From contig NZ_WMCD01000003.1 of the NCBI RefSeq assembly GCF_010994275.1, positions 124,001 through 188,000 on the forward strand: a stretch of 64,000 nt of DNA, read 5' to 3'. The DNA comes from Cyclobacterium jeungdonense (GTDB taxonomy: Bacteria > Bacteroidota > Bacteroidia > Cytophagales > Cyclobacteriaceae). A program made the position numbers and the translations under genes. A model generated the notes under the pieces. The model had not been told where the DNA came from, ran no database searches, and saw only the letters and a program-made list of their open reading frames with translations. This document shows positions 8,040 through 18,245 of this stretch, in pieces. How positions within the stretch are numbered: the first letter of the stretch is position 1; every line of letters starts with the position of its first letter.

Positions 8040-9089
8040 ATGAAACTATTTTTGCTTATTGGCTGTCTGGTAGTGCTCGCAGCCCTAACCGTAAAAGCAC
8101 AGGAAAAAGTCACGTATGCTGAAAAACTTGGATTTCCTGCCGGGAAAAAAGTAGTGATTTTTCATGTGGACGATGCGGGCATGTCCTATGAATCAAACGA
8201 AGGGACTATCAAGTCCATCGAGTCGGGAGTTGCTACCTCCTGTAGTATTATGATGCCTTGTCCCTGGGCAGCGAGTTTTGTCAAACATGCCCTGGAGAAT
8301 CCCATGGATGCAGGCCTTCACTTGACTTTAACATCCGAGTGGAAGCATTATCGTTGGCACCCCCTTTCAGGTAAAGAGGTTGTTCCTGGACTAGTGGACC
8401 AGGAAGGGGCATTCTGGCCTTCGGTAGCGGAAGTGGTCCAAAATGCCAGCCCAGACGAGGTCGAACTGGAAATTCGCGCTCAAGTAGACCGCGCACTGAC
8501 TATGGGACTAAAACCGACCCACTTGGATAGTCATATGGGAACACTTTTTTACCATCCGCCCTTTTTGGAACGATACATTAAGGTTGGCGTTGATTACGGA
8601 ATTCCCGTTATGTTTCCCGGAGGAAACAATAAACTGCTTATGATTTCCATGAACAATAACCTGATTAAACAACTTAAAAATGAGGGGAATTATAAAGTGG
8701 GTATGGAATTGCCGCAAAACCCATTGATGGAGCAGGCACCGGAAATCGGGAAGAAAATTTGGAATTCAGGCTTACCAGTACTAGATGATCTGCATACTGT
8801 AAGCGGTAACTGGAAACCTGAAGGAGAGCCAGATAATGAGGCCTGGGGAGACTACAAAGTAGCCCAATTCAAATCAGTATTAACCCAAATGGAACCGGGA
8901 TTAATGATGATCATTGTCCACAGCAATGGAGACCGGCAGGTATTTGACCGGATCAGTTCCTCAGGTGGATCCCGGTATGCAGACATGCTGGCCATGACAG
9001 ATCCGGATTTGCAGAAATTCATAGAAGACGAAGGAATAATACTTACCACCTGGCAAGAAGTAATGCAACGAAGAAAAGGAGCAGAATGA
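8040..9089 (+). CDS. Secreted YdjC/ChbG-type carbohydrate deacetylase
   Basis: 349 residues starting at ATG 8040, ten bases after the preceding stop. A longer frame from 7911 exists but would overlap the sialidase-like gene and hide the signal peptide (residues 1-20, ending VKA-Q). The mature part has YdjC/ChbG metal-site features: FHVDDAGMS (D44/D45), GLHLTL (H94) and THLDSHMG (H161, H165). Family members remove acetyl groups from N-acetylated sugars; E. coli ChbG does this on chitooligosaccharide phosphates in the cytoplasm, so an exported form suggests action on an extracellular or periplasmic glycan. Its end overlaps the next gene by four bases (ATGA). Confidence 0.87.
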   Translation: MKLFLLIGCLVVLAALTVKAQEKVTYAEKLGFPAGKKVVIFHVDDAGMSYESNEGTIKSIESGVATSCSIMMPCPWAASFVKHALENPMDAGLHLTLTSEWKHYRWHPLSGKEVVPGLVDQEGAFWPSVAEVVQNASPDEVELEIRAQVDRALTMGLKPTHLDSHMGTLFYHPPFLERYIKVGVDYGIPVMFPGGNNKLLMISMNNNLIKQLKNEGNYKVGMELPQNPLMEQAPEIGKKIWNSGLPVLDDLHTVSGNWKPEGEPDNEAWGDYKVAQFKSVLTQMEPGLMMIIVHSNGDRQVFDRISSSGGSRYADMLAMTDPDLQKFIEDEGIILTTWQEVMQRRKGAE

Positions 9090-10273
9090 AGAAACTTATT
9101 ATGAGTCTGGTAGCCATGCTACTGGGTATTTCCACGTACGGCCAATACATTTCAAAAGAAAAAGTTGTTGAGCAGGAGCAATTGATTTTTCCGTTAAAAG
9201 AGAACCACGTGCATGGCAGCAGCATTGTTGCCCTACCAAACGGGGACTTGCTAGCCGCTTGGTTTGAAGGCTCGGGGGAGCGAACAGCAGATGATGTGAG
9301 GATTATGGGAGCTCGGTTGAGGAAACGAGATTCGGAATGGGGAGCTCCTTTTTTGATGGCCGATACTCCTGGGTTGCCCGATTGCAATCCGGTTTTGTTT
9401 TTAAATCAGGAAGGAAAACTCTTTTTGGTGTGGATAGCCGTTCAGGCCAATCGTTGGGAGCAAAGCATTCTGAGACTACGAACCAGTACCGCATTTGATA
9501 ATGTCGGTGCCCCCATGTGGGATTGGCAGGACAATATTCTTCTCAAGCCAGGCGAAGAATTTCATCAGGAAGTAGTGCGAAAATTTAAAGAGTTGCCTCC
9601 CAATACTTCTGGATGGTCGGAATACGCGCCTTTGTATGATGAGATGATAATTGAGGCGAGCAAGGACAGCAAAAAAACCAGTATTGGTTGGATGACCCGG
9701 ATCAAACCGCTGATTCTCCAGTCAGGTAGGATGCTGCTACCTCTTTACTCGGACGGTTTTAATTTTTCATTGGTAGCCATATCAGATGACGATGGTAAGA
9801 CCTGGGCTGCCAGTAATCCCATCGTAGGAAGAGGCCCCATCCAGCCCGCTTTGGCTCAGCGCGAAAATGGAGAAATCATGGCTATCATGCGGGACAGCGG
9901 GGATGCTCCCAACAGGTTACAGCGCAGCTATTCCACCGATGAGGGGGTGACGTGGACAGCTAGTGAAAAATCAACCATTCCCAATACTGCCAGTGTAGAG
10001 TTATTGGTGTTAGATAATGGCTCATGGATCTTTTTAGGAAATGACGTGGATGATGGCAGGTACAAACTGTCCATGTATATTTCTGATGATGAAGGAAGGA
10101 CTTGGAGGGGTAAAATGTACCTGGAAGACGAGAAAAAAGGCTACGGGGGCTTTTCCTACCCCTCGTTGATTCAGGATACAGATGGGATGGTACATGTTAC
10201 GTATTCCTACCACCTGGAAGAAGGTGGAAAATCCATAAAATATGTAAAAATCAATCCAAATAATTTTTTTTAA
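9086..10273 (+). CDS. Second sialidase-like (COG4692-type) beta-propeller protein
   Basis: 395 residues with a signal peptide (cut near TYG-Q, about residue 18). Features of the COG4692 neuraminidase family are HVHGSSIVALPNGDLLAAWF, the GRGPIQPA turn, and Asp-boxes SDDDGKTW, STDEGVTW and SDDEGRTW. It is a distant paralogue of the lipoprotein at 6917 but ends its leader without a lipobox Cys, so it is probably periplasmic or secreted. The start codon overlaps the deacetylase stop, which implies translational coupling. A terminator at 10372-10410 closes the unit. True sialidase activity is not proven by the motifs. Confidence 0.82.
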   Translation: MKKLIMSLVAMLLGISTYGQYISKEKVVEQEQLIFPLKENHVHGSSIVALPNGDLLAAWFEGSGERTADDVRIMGARLRKRDSEWGAPFLMADTPGLPDCNPVLFLNQEGKLFLVWIAVQANRWEQSILRLRTSTAFDNVGAPMWDWQDNILLKPGEEFHQEVVRKFKELPPNTSGWSEYAPLYDEMIIEASKDSKKTSIGWMTRIKPLILQSGRMLLPLYSDGFNFSLVAISDDDGKTWAASNPIVGRGPIQPALAQRENGEIMAIMRDSGDAPNRLQRSYSTDEGVTWTASEKSTIPNTASVELLVLDNGSWIFLGNDVDDGRYKLSMYISDDEGRTWRGKMYLEDEKKGYGGFSYPSLIQDTDGMVHVTYSYHLEEGGKSIKYVKINPNNFF

Positions 10274-10371
10274 GGTAGTACTTCCCACGCATTTGCATGT
10301 ATTACAATTGAGCCGATCGATTACCTGAAAAGGTAGAATTGATTTGACTTTAGTAGTTAGGTTAGGTAAGT

Positions 10372-10416
10372 TTTGTCCGCTGCTGTCCATTGGGCAGGGC
10401 GGACAAATTTATTTTT
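10372..10416 (+). terminator. Rho-independent terminator after the sialidase-like operon
   Basis: TTTGTCCGC (10372-10380) pairs perfectly with GCGGACAAA (10399-10407); an inner CTGTCC/GGCAG extends the hairpin, and ATTTATTTTT follows. It lies in the 309-bp gap before the next gene, of which the remainder shows no coding content. Confidence 0.8.
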
Positions 10417-10582
10417 AAATGGATTAGCCCAGAAAAACCTTTCCAGATTTCTATCGGTTGTTTGGGAAATGAGGCAGTTGAAACTCCTTTCTATTGAGCT
10501 GGTTGATTTCGATAATCCCTCTTAAATTCACAGCGGATCTTATTAAAAAAAATTCGATTAAACAATAAATCATATTTTATCA

Positions 10583-12826
10583 ATGAAATACTTATCATTA
10601 AGACTCTTAGTATTATTAGGACTAGCGCTGGCCTGCACTATTGGAATAAAGGCTCAGAATATACCGGCTTCCAGTCAAAAAATTCACCTGGACAAGCCCT
10701 TTATTCAGGAATACAGCGTCAAATATACTGCAAGCGAGGATATGGTTTTAAAGAAAGCGTTTTCCGATAGAAATGGAACCATTCAGGTTTTGGAGGCATC
10801 AGGACTGGTGAGAACCCACGCTGGCGCCTTCCTTTATCCCGGTACCTTGATTCCTGACAGAAGCTACCTTCCCATGGAAGATAAAGTTATTCGTGATATG
10901 CTTACGATGGAGGGACAATTTGTTTATCTGGATGATGAAGCCGTCTTTAGCAATGCCTGGGCAGGAAGTGTTTATTTGCCTCACGAACTCCCAGGGGCAA
11001 CTCTTTTTGAGTCTGGGAAAGGGTTTATATTCTTAGTTTCAGATGGTAGCGACCTTCATTTAGTAGGTCCCCAGGGAGTAATATGGAAGGACAACGCCGC
11101 AAATTCTCCAGTATTGGATATTAAATTTGACCCTGAACGAAACGTTTTCTACATCCTGAGTACAAATGCTGTGAGTATATTTTCAATATCGGAACAGAAA
11201 CTATCACCACTAACCACCGGAGAAGACTTTACCTGTTTTGAATTCCGTCAGGGAAAAGATCGGCTGGCCATAGGCACAGAAGATGGATTTTTTGAATGGG
11301 ACCTGGGAAAAAATCAAATGTGGGGTACCAAAAATGCAGCTTTACCTTCACCAAAATTGACCAGCATTTCTGAAATTAACGGTTTGCTCTGGTTTGGATC
11401 CGATAAGGGAGCCTTCCTGCAGAAAGAAGATGGAGGGTTTAACTATTATTACGGCCAACGATGGGTTCCCGGCGAAAAGGTTGTCCACGTCAGTCAAAAA
11501 GGTGGAAACGAAGTTTTGTTGTTAACAGAACAGGGCCTGGGCAAATTGGTATTTACCTATCAGACGCTCGCAGAAAAGGCTGCATATTTTGATCATCAGG
11601 TAAGAGACCGCCATATTCGTCACGGTTTTAATGCCAGCCTGGTGGGGATGGAAAAGGGCAATGTGGATACTGGGAGATTGGGAGACTCGGATAACGACGG
11701 CCTGTGGACCTCCATGTATCTGGGGGGAGAAGCATTCCGGTATGCAGAAACGGGAGATGCCGAAGCGTTACAGAATGTGCGAGAGTCTCTGGACGCCATG
11801 GAGCGGCTTTACACGATTAATCCGGTTCCTGGTTTTCCGTCCAGATCCTTCGAGAGAAGTGGCTATATCGAGCGGCTGTCAGACCCCGAGCGCTGGCAAC
11901 ATGCTAGCGATCCTGAATGGGATTGGAAAGCCACAACAAGTAGCGATGAAGCCATAGGACATGTATTTGTTTTTGGAGTTATAGCAGAGTTGGTAGACGA
12001 AGCAGACATCCGGGCCAAGGCGATTCGTCTACTGGATGAGTTGATGCAGCATATCGTTGATAATGACTGGTACCTGATTGATTACGATGGGGAACCTACT
12101 ACCTGGGGCAGATGGAATCCGGAGTATGTCAACGGGTTTCCTACCATGGTAGGGGATAGAAAATTAAACTCCTCCAATATTGTGGCGATGTTGCAGACAG
12201 CGTATCACTTTACCGGAAAAGCAGTATACAAACAAAAAGCCTATGACCTGATGGAAAACCACGGGTATCTGGAAAACCTGATGCGCCCGATGGAAGAAAT
12301 AGGAAAAGCGAAGGAAGGTAGCGACGAATGGGCCGCCATGCTTTCCGAATCCTGGAATCACTCAGACGATGAAATGTATTTTCTGGGTTATTGGGGATTG
12401 TACCGGTATGCTTTTACGGATGAGTTAAAGGGCATGTATAAAAAAGCCATCGTGGACCATTGGGAAGCAGAGCGACCGGAGAAAGACGGGCTTTGGAATA
12501 TTTTTACGGCCCTGGTTTCCCCGGAGAATTTTGACCTGGAAGAAGCCATTTGGTACCTGCAGGAATACCCCCTTGATCTGATTAATTGGACAGTAAAAAA
12601 CAGTCACCGGCAGGATATCGTATTGCTGGAAGAAAACTTCCGCAGGCAAACGACCCAGAAGGTGCTCCCACCAGATGAATTGCACATTCGCCGGCACAAT
12701 GCCAACCGGTTTGGTCTGGATGGCGGGAGAGATGGCAACCAGGAGAACAGTGCGGGAGATATCTGGTTGCTTCCTTACTGGATGGGACGATACCTGGATG
12801 TAATCAGCGAACCCTTATTGCCTTAA
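10583..12826 (+). CDS. Secreted two-domain protein: propeller-like N-terminus and alpha/alpha-barrel-like C-terminus
   Basis: 747 residues with a signal peptide (about 1-24, ending IKA-Q). Residues about 30-330 are beta-rich with repeated short blades resembling the ligand-binding propellers of two-component sensors (GEDFTCFEF, GLLWFGSDKGAF). Residues about 345-747 are helical, aromatic-rich and contain GDSDNDGLWTSMYLGGEAF, a Gly/Asp-rich turn followed by helices as in six-hairpin (alpha/alpha)6 glycosidases and lyases. I do not recognise a named family. MurQ follows after 39 bp, so the protein probably belongs to the same catabolic unit, perhaps as a glycan-cleaving enzyme. Confidence 0.75.
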   Translation: MKYLSLRLLVLLGLALACTIGIKAQNIPASSQKIHLDKPFIQEYSVKYTASEDMVLKKAFSDRNGTIQVLEASGLVRTHAGAFLYPGTLIPDRSYLPMEDKVIRDMLTMEGQFVYLDDEAVFSNAWAGSVYLPHELPGATLFESGKGFIFLVSDGSDLHLVGPQGVIWKDNAANSPVLDIKFDPERNVFYILSTNAVSIFSISEQKLSPLTTGEDFTCFEFRQGKDRLAIGTEDGFFEWDLGKNQMWGTKNAALPSPKLTSISEINGLLWFGSDKGAFLQKEDGGFNYYYGQRWVPGEKVVHVSQKGGNEVLLLTEQGLGKLVFTYQTLAEKAAYFDHQVRDRHIRHGFNASLVGMEKGNVDTGRLGDSDNDGLWTSMYLGGEAFRYAETGDAEALQNVRESLDAMERLYTINPVPGFPSRSFERSGYIERLSDPERWQHASDPEWDWKATTSSDEAIGHVFVFGVIAELVDEADIRAKAIRLLDELMQHIVDNDWYLIDYDGEPTTWGRWNPEYVNGFPTMVGDRKLNSSNIVAMLQTAYHFTGKAVYKQKAYDLMENHGYLENLMRPMEEIGKAKEGSDEWAAMLSESWNHSDDEMYFLGYWGLYRYAFTDELKGMYKKAIVDHWEAERPEKDGLWNIFTALVSPENFDLEEAIWYLQEYPLDLINWTVKNSHRQDIVLLEENFRRQTTQKVLPPDELHIRRHNANRFGLDGGRDGNQENSAGDIWLLPYWMGRYLDVISEPLLP

Positions 12827-12865
12827 TGATCATCAGATATTATCTATTCGCAATATTAAAACGAC

Positions 12866-13675
12866 ATGACTAAAATAACGGAGCAGCCTTCCTTGTATCG
12901 GCATCTGGAAAAGATGTCCGTTTCGGAACTTACGGCTAACATTAATAGAGAAGATAAAAAAGTAGCCCTTGCCATCGAGTCAGCGCTTCCGCAGATCAAT
13001 CGAATGATTGAGGAGATTCTGAAGAAGGTGGAGCAGGGGGGAAGGTTATTTTATCTGGGTGCGGGTAGTGGCGGAAGATTATCTGTCTTGGATGCCATCG
13101 AATTGCCGACTACCTACGGGATACCTAAAGGAGTGGTCAATGCAATACTGGCCGGTGGCGTTGCGCATTTGGTAGAGGCCCGGGAAGAAGAAGAAGATAA
13201 CCGGGAAGCTGGCTGGAAGGCGCTGGAAAGTCATGAGGTTTCCGAAAATGATTTTGTGTTGGGTATTTCTGCCAGCGGAACCACCCCTTTCGTTTTGGCA
13301 GCCCTCCAGGTTTGTCAATCCCACGGAATCACCACCGGTTGCCTGGTTAGCAATCCGGGATCACCAATAGCCGGAGCAGCAAATTTCCCGGTGGAAATCA
13401 TCACCGGGCCGGAATTTGTGTCGGGTAGTACCCGAATGAAATGCGGCACCATGCAGAAGATGGTATTTGACATGATCTCCACAACCTGTATGATCCGGTT
13501 GGGAAGAGTGGAGGATAACAAAATGGTCAATGTACAGCTCATAAACGATAAAATAACCGACCGGGCTGTGAAAATGCTTATGGAGAGAACTGGATTTACT
13601 GATTACGATAAGGCCAAGACCTTATTGCTGGAAAAAGGATCGGTAAAAAAGGCATTGGACGCGCTAAGTGAATAA
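12866..13675 (+). CDS. murQ: N-acetylmuramic acid 6-phosphate etherase
   Basis: 269 residues of SIS-fold etherase. Visible motifs are GAGSGGR (65-71), DAIELPTTYG (E79 at the place of a catalytic Glu), the acidic EEEEDNREAGW segment, GISASGTTPF (133-142) and EFVSGSTRMKCGTMQKM. MurQ splits MurNAc-6-phosphate into GlcNAc-6-phosphate and D-lactate in the cytoplasm, a step in reuse of cell-wall sugar. It is somewhat shorter than the E. coli protein (about 298) but all core motifs are present. The gene is last in the plus-strand unit; a bidirectional terminator follows. Without a PTS in view, the phosphate would have to come from a kinase such as the ROK protein at 5005-5862 (inference). Confidence 0.93.
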   Translation: MTKITEQPSLYRHLEKMSVSELTANINREDKKVALAIESALPQINRMIEEILKKVEQGGRLFYLGAGSGGRLSVLDAIELPTTYGIPKGVVNAILAGGVAHLVEAREEEEDNREAGWKALESHEVSENDFVLGISASGTTPFVLAALQVCQSHGITTGCLVSNPGSPIAGAANFPVEIITGPEFVSGSTRMKCGTMQKMVFDMISTTCMIRLGRVEDNKMVNVQLINDKITDRAVKMLMERTGFTDYDKAKTLLLEKGSVKKALDALSE

Positions 13676-13680
13676 CAAAA

Positions 13681-13716
13681 AAGGGAGCCAAAATCAAGTA
13701 AGGCTCCCTTTTTTTA
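13681..13716. terminator. Bidirectional terminator between murQ and atpC
   Basis: AAGGGAGCC (13681-13689) pairs with GGCTCCCTT (13702-13710), followed by a T run on the plus strand; the A run at 13677-13682 gives the U tract for the opposite strand. It serves both converging genes. Confidence 0.88.
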
Positions 13717-13732
13717 TTTTTTAGGCAATGGA

Positions 13733-13978
13733 TCAGGCGATCACTTTTTCTGCCAAAACAATTATTTTATTGTCATTTACTTCCACCACTCCTCCGTCCA
13801 CTACCAGGGATTTTTTGCCATCGCTGGTGGTGTAAGACACCGCTCCCTTTTCCAATGCGGAAACAATGGCTGCGTGGTTTTTCAATATTTGAAAAGAACC
13901 GTTGGCTCCTGGAAAAGTAGCTTCCGAGACTTCTCCCTCAAATATTTTTCTATCCGGTGTAATGATTTCTAAATGCAT
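13733..13978 (-). CDS. atpC: F-type ATP synthase epsilon subunit
   Basis: 81 residues, the beta-sandwich domain only (LEIITPDRKIFEGEV start, GSFQILKNHAAIVSAL motif); the C-terminal helical hairpin seen in longer epsilon subunits is absent, as is common in Bacteroidota. It is a central-stalk subunit that links the rotor to F1. It follows atpD by 57 bp on the same strand; the two form the separate atpDC unit typical of this phylum, with the other F1Fo genes elsewhere. Confidence 0.95.
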   Translation of the reverse strand: MHLEIITPDRKIFEGEVSEATFPGANGSFQILKNHAAIVSALEKGAVSYTTSDGKKSLVVDGGVVEVNDNKIIVLAEKVIA

Positions 13979-14035
13979 GCTTTACGATAACTAGGAGTAG
14001 AATATGAAATTTTTGGGCTTCGAACCGGTAAGTAA

Positions 14036-15547
<1,512 letters not shown>

Positions 15548-15586
15548 TTAAGATGAATAGGAACAATACTTTTTTTAATTCGAGTG

Positions 15587-15616
15587 CAAAATTAGTTAAT
15601 ATTGCTGAATACCAAA
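15587..15616 (-). promoter_or_regulatory. Promoter of atpDC
   Basis: On the minus strand TTTG (15613-15616) is followed after 18 bases by TAATTTTG (15587-15594), a good match to the Bacteroidota TTTG/TAnnTTTG consensus, 48 bases before the atpD start. Confidence 0.65.
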
Positions 15617-15720
15617 GGATGTTTTAAAAATTAATACACTTTGTCTCACATTTTTATGTTACTAGGTTTTTAATACAAAAAATCCTGTCATTTTGGGCGG
15701 CCCTACTTTCGAATACCCTT

Positions 15721-16203
15721 TTAAAACATCCTCCTGGCACGAACCCACCGTTTGGACCAGTACCCTGATTGGATATTATCTTCCGTAACGCCTAGTGAAG
15801 TGGAGGCATGAATAAAATACGTTGTTCCCCGCCTTTTTTCAGTAATGATCCCAGCATGGGTGACTTTTCGCCGCCTTCTGCCGGTTGCAAAAAACACCAC
15901 ATCACCTTTTTTTAGTTTCCGTCTGGATACTCGCTTTCCCATCCTGCTTTGATCTTCGGATACTCTGGGCAAATTGAGCCCCACGCTCCGAAACGACAGG
16001 TATACCAGAGCCGAACAGTCCATACCGGTTCGGCTGATTCCCCCATAGCGATAGGGGGTGCCCTGAAAGGATTTTGCTGTTTGCACTACTTGATGGATAT
16101 GCTGCTGACGGATTTTTCTGGCGGAAGAACAAGCGCTGAAAAGAAATAAAAACAGCCCCATTACTAAAAAACACCACCCGCTACGATTTACTTGCTGTTG
16201 CAT
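15721..16203 (-). CDS. NlpC/P60-family cell-wall peptidase lipoprotein
   Basis: 160 residues. A lipobox (LFSAC, Cys25) makes it a lipoprotein. The NlpC/P60 domain follows with the nucleophile in GMDCSALVY (Cys63), the His in THAGI (H116) and a third polar residue in FIHAS (H132). These enzymes cut D-gamma-glutamyl-diaminopimelate or related bonds in peptidoglycan stem peptides. The Arg/Lys-rich segment GRRRRKV between the catalytic residues is notable. It has its own transcription direction, 182 bp beyond the atpD start. Confidence 0.93.
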   Translation of the reverse strand: MQQQVNRSGWCFLVMGLFLFLFSACSSARKIRQQHIHQVVQTAKSFQGTPYRYGGISRTGMDCSALVYLSFRSVGLNLPRVSEDQSRMGKRVSRRKLKKGDVVFFATGRRRRKVTHAGIITEKRRGTTYFIHASTSLGVTEDNIQSGYWSKRWVRARRMF

Positions 16204-16398
16204 AAAAGAATCTAAATTTGGTCAATGATAAAAAATCCGGCGGGAAGAAGCAAAAACCGAGCGTGATTTGATTACCCCCCCGGCGAAATTACTTCGAATA
16301 CCCATGCAATTTCTGTAATAAATGGTTACTTTTAATCTTTCAAGGACATCACAACCACCTAAATTCCCAGGGAATTCACTAACAGAGAAACAGGCCCA

Positions 16399-16653
16399 AT
16401 GCGTACCATGAGTAAAGAAGATTTCAGAAGGCTTCCCCTTCCTAAGAAGGTACAAAAATTATATACTGACGGCACATTTGTGGTGGCTATTCGGTATTAT
16501 GCGTACAAGGTGAACCTGTATTTGCTGGGGCGAGAGTATGTGGAGGTTTTTTATAACCACAAATACGACCGGATCGATAAGGTGGAATTTTTGAACCAAC
16601 GGCATTCACGTATGAAGTTTTACCTGGACCAGATCAGGCTTCAGGAAATTTAA
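16399..16653 (+). CDS. Small conserved hypothetical protein (84 aa)
   Basis: 84 residues, basic and aromatic, with no signal peptide or membrane segment (KLYTDGTFVVAIRYYAYKVNLY, HSRMKFYLDQIRLQ). The pattern of alternating hydrophobic residues suggests a small beta-sheet with a C-terminal helix. An internal ATG at 16408 (MSKEDF) is an equally good start. It lies alone between the NlpC/P60 gene (divergent) and coaE (convergent). It resembles a small protein I associate with Cytophagales genomes, but its function is unknown. Confidence 0.7.
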   Translation: MRTMSKEDFRRLPLPKKVQKLYTDGTFVVAIRYYAYKVNLYLLGREYVEVFYNHKYDRIDKVEFLNQRHSRMKFYLDQIRLQEI

Positions 16654-16672
16654 TTCCAGCGGGTCGCTTGCC

Positions 16673-17275
16673 CTATGGATTGATAAGCTTATGGTGAATT
16701 GCAAGAACCTTCGGTATCAGCAGTTCTTTTTCATCATTGGGCAAAACAAAGGTTGCCAGTTCATTTTTTTTATCGTCACTCCATTGCTTGTCCATTATGG
16801 CTCTGATTTGTTCCGGACTTCTGTGTGGGTCTCTTTTTAGTATTCGGGAAACGCGCAATTCCACGGGAGCGGTGACGTGGATGGTGTAATCCAATTCCAG
16901 GTACGAGCCAGTTTCAAACAATAAAGCGGCTTCTTTTAATACATAGGGTGATTGCTGAAATTCCACCCAGGTTTTAAAATCCCTTTTCACTGCGGGATGG
17001 ACGATCCGGTTTATTTTTTCGGTTTCAACTGAGTTTGAAAAAACCTTTTTTGCCAGGTAGGACCTGTTTGGCTGGCCATCTGTCAAATAGGCATCCTTCC
17101 CAAATTCGACAATTATTTTTTCTCGCAAGCTACCTTCGTGTTCCATGAGCCACTTTGCGCGGCCGTCTGCATTGTAAACAGGTACATTGAGCAGGGCAAA
17201 AAGCTTTGAAATCAGTGATTTCCCGGCACCTATTCCCCCGGTAATACCCAGCAACACGGGTTGCTGCCTATTCAT
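16673..17275 (-). CDS. coaE: Dephospho-CoA kinase
   Basis: 200 residues with the P-loop GITGGIGAGKS (10-20), NADGRAKWLM and a central FETGSYLELD lid region. It phosphorylates the ribose 3'-hydroxyl of dephospho-CoA, the last step of CoA synthesis. The start overlaps the end of the ybbR-like gene by 8 bp; it is the last gene of the nusB-ytxH-DUF1573-yajC-ybbR-coaE unit. Confidence 0.95.
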   Translation of the reverse strand: MNRQQPVLLGITGGIGAGKSLISKLFALLNVPVYNADGRAKWLMEHEGSLREKIIVEFGKDAYLTDGQPNRSYLAKKVFSNSVETEKINRIVHPAVKRDFKTWVEFQQSPYVLKEAALLFETGSYLELDYTIHVTAPVELRVSRILKRDPHRSPEQIRAIMDKQWSDDKKNELATFVLPNDEKELLIPKVLAIHHKLINP

Positions 17276-18233
17276 ATATCAACTTGAAGTTTTCGGGCTC
17301 GAATGAGACTTCTTTAATATACGCCGGGGATTTGTTCAAGGAAGCGGAAATGGTGCTATCCTCGCGGTTTCGGTTGTTGTAATTTAATATGGCGGTAAGT
17401 TCCAGATTTTGCATCTCTTCCATCTTATCCTCCTGAACCAGAAAGCGGGCTTGAATTTCGGTAATTGTGCTATCAATTGTCACATTGCCCGGAAAGTAGA
17501 CTTTCTGGATATCCAGATTGACCGTATTTTCTATGAAGGCAATTACCTCAAAAGAAACCTGAGATGTTTCCTCATCAAGACTAAGGAACTTTTGTTTTTC
17601 CTTATCTAATTTTAATGGAAGGAGTTTGGAATAATTTTCACTAATATTATCGTCAGCTATATCCAAGTATAACTTGCCATCCAGTTGCTCGATAATTGAA
17701 ATGGGGCCTGTCACGGTGACCGTTTCAGGTTCCAGAGTGATTTCTGACGCATAGGCATGATTTTCAGCCAAAGTAGTGGAGGTCGTATCCGGAACAATCT
17801 GAATTTTTTTAGATACAATCCGGTCAATGGAAAAAAACAGGGTGTCCTGAACAATGTCCACCAGGTTGGAGGACGTCAGGTGTTCGGCCATTTGGCGCTC
17901 AATATCAGAAGCTAAAATAAAAGGTTTTTGGGAAGGGTCTTCTACAAATACCTCCAGTGGCGTGACACTGATTTTAAAGTGTCTTTTTAGTAGATCCCAG
18001 CCATTTCCGTTGATTTGAATTCGAACCTCTCTGGGGACATCGCCTACAGCCATAAACTCCTCTTGATTGTAGTTTAATTCCAAAGGCTGGTTTACTGAAG
18101 TCGTGTAGTTGTCCTTATTAAGGGCATTCAAAAGCCAAAAGGTGGTAGCCGTGAATACACAGAGGACTACCACTTTTATATTTGACGTTTTTTCAGGTTT
18201 AAGTTTCCTAAAATAGTTACCAAGTGTACTCAA
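17268..18233 (-). CDS. YbbR-like domain protein
   Basis: 321 residues. One transmembrane helix near the N-terminus (VVVLCVFTATTFWLLNAL, about 21-38) is followed by two or more YbbR-type beta domains (ITLEPETVTVTGP is a clear YbbR motif). In Firmicutes the homologue CdaR regulates the diadenylate cyclase CdaA; in Bacteroidota this gene is usually found beside yajC and coaE as here. Probably an anchored protein facing the periplasm, with role unproven. Confidence 0.85.
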   Translation of the reverse strand: MSTLGNYFRKLKPEKTSNIKVVVLCVFTATTFWLLNALNKDNYTTSVNQPLELNYNQEEFMAVGDVPREVRIQINGNGWDLLKRHFKISVTPLEVFVEDPSQKPFILASDIERQMAEHLTSSNLVDIVQDTLFFSIDRIVSKKIQIVPDTTSTTLAENHAYASEITLEPETVTVTGPISIIEQLDGKLYLDIADDNISENYSKLLPLKLDKEKQKFLSLDEETSQVSFEVIAFIENTVNLDIQKVYFPGNVTIDSTITEIQARFLVQEDKMEEMQNLELTAILNYNNRNREDSTISASLNKSPAYIKEVSFEPENFKLIYE

Positions 18234-18245
18234 CTGTACGGGGAA

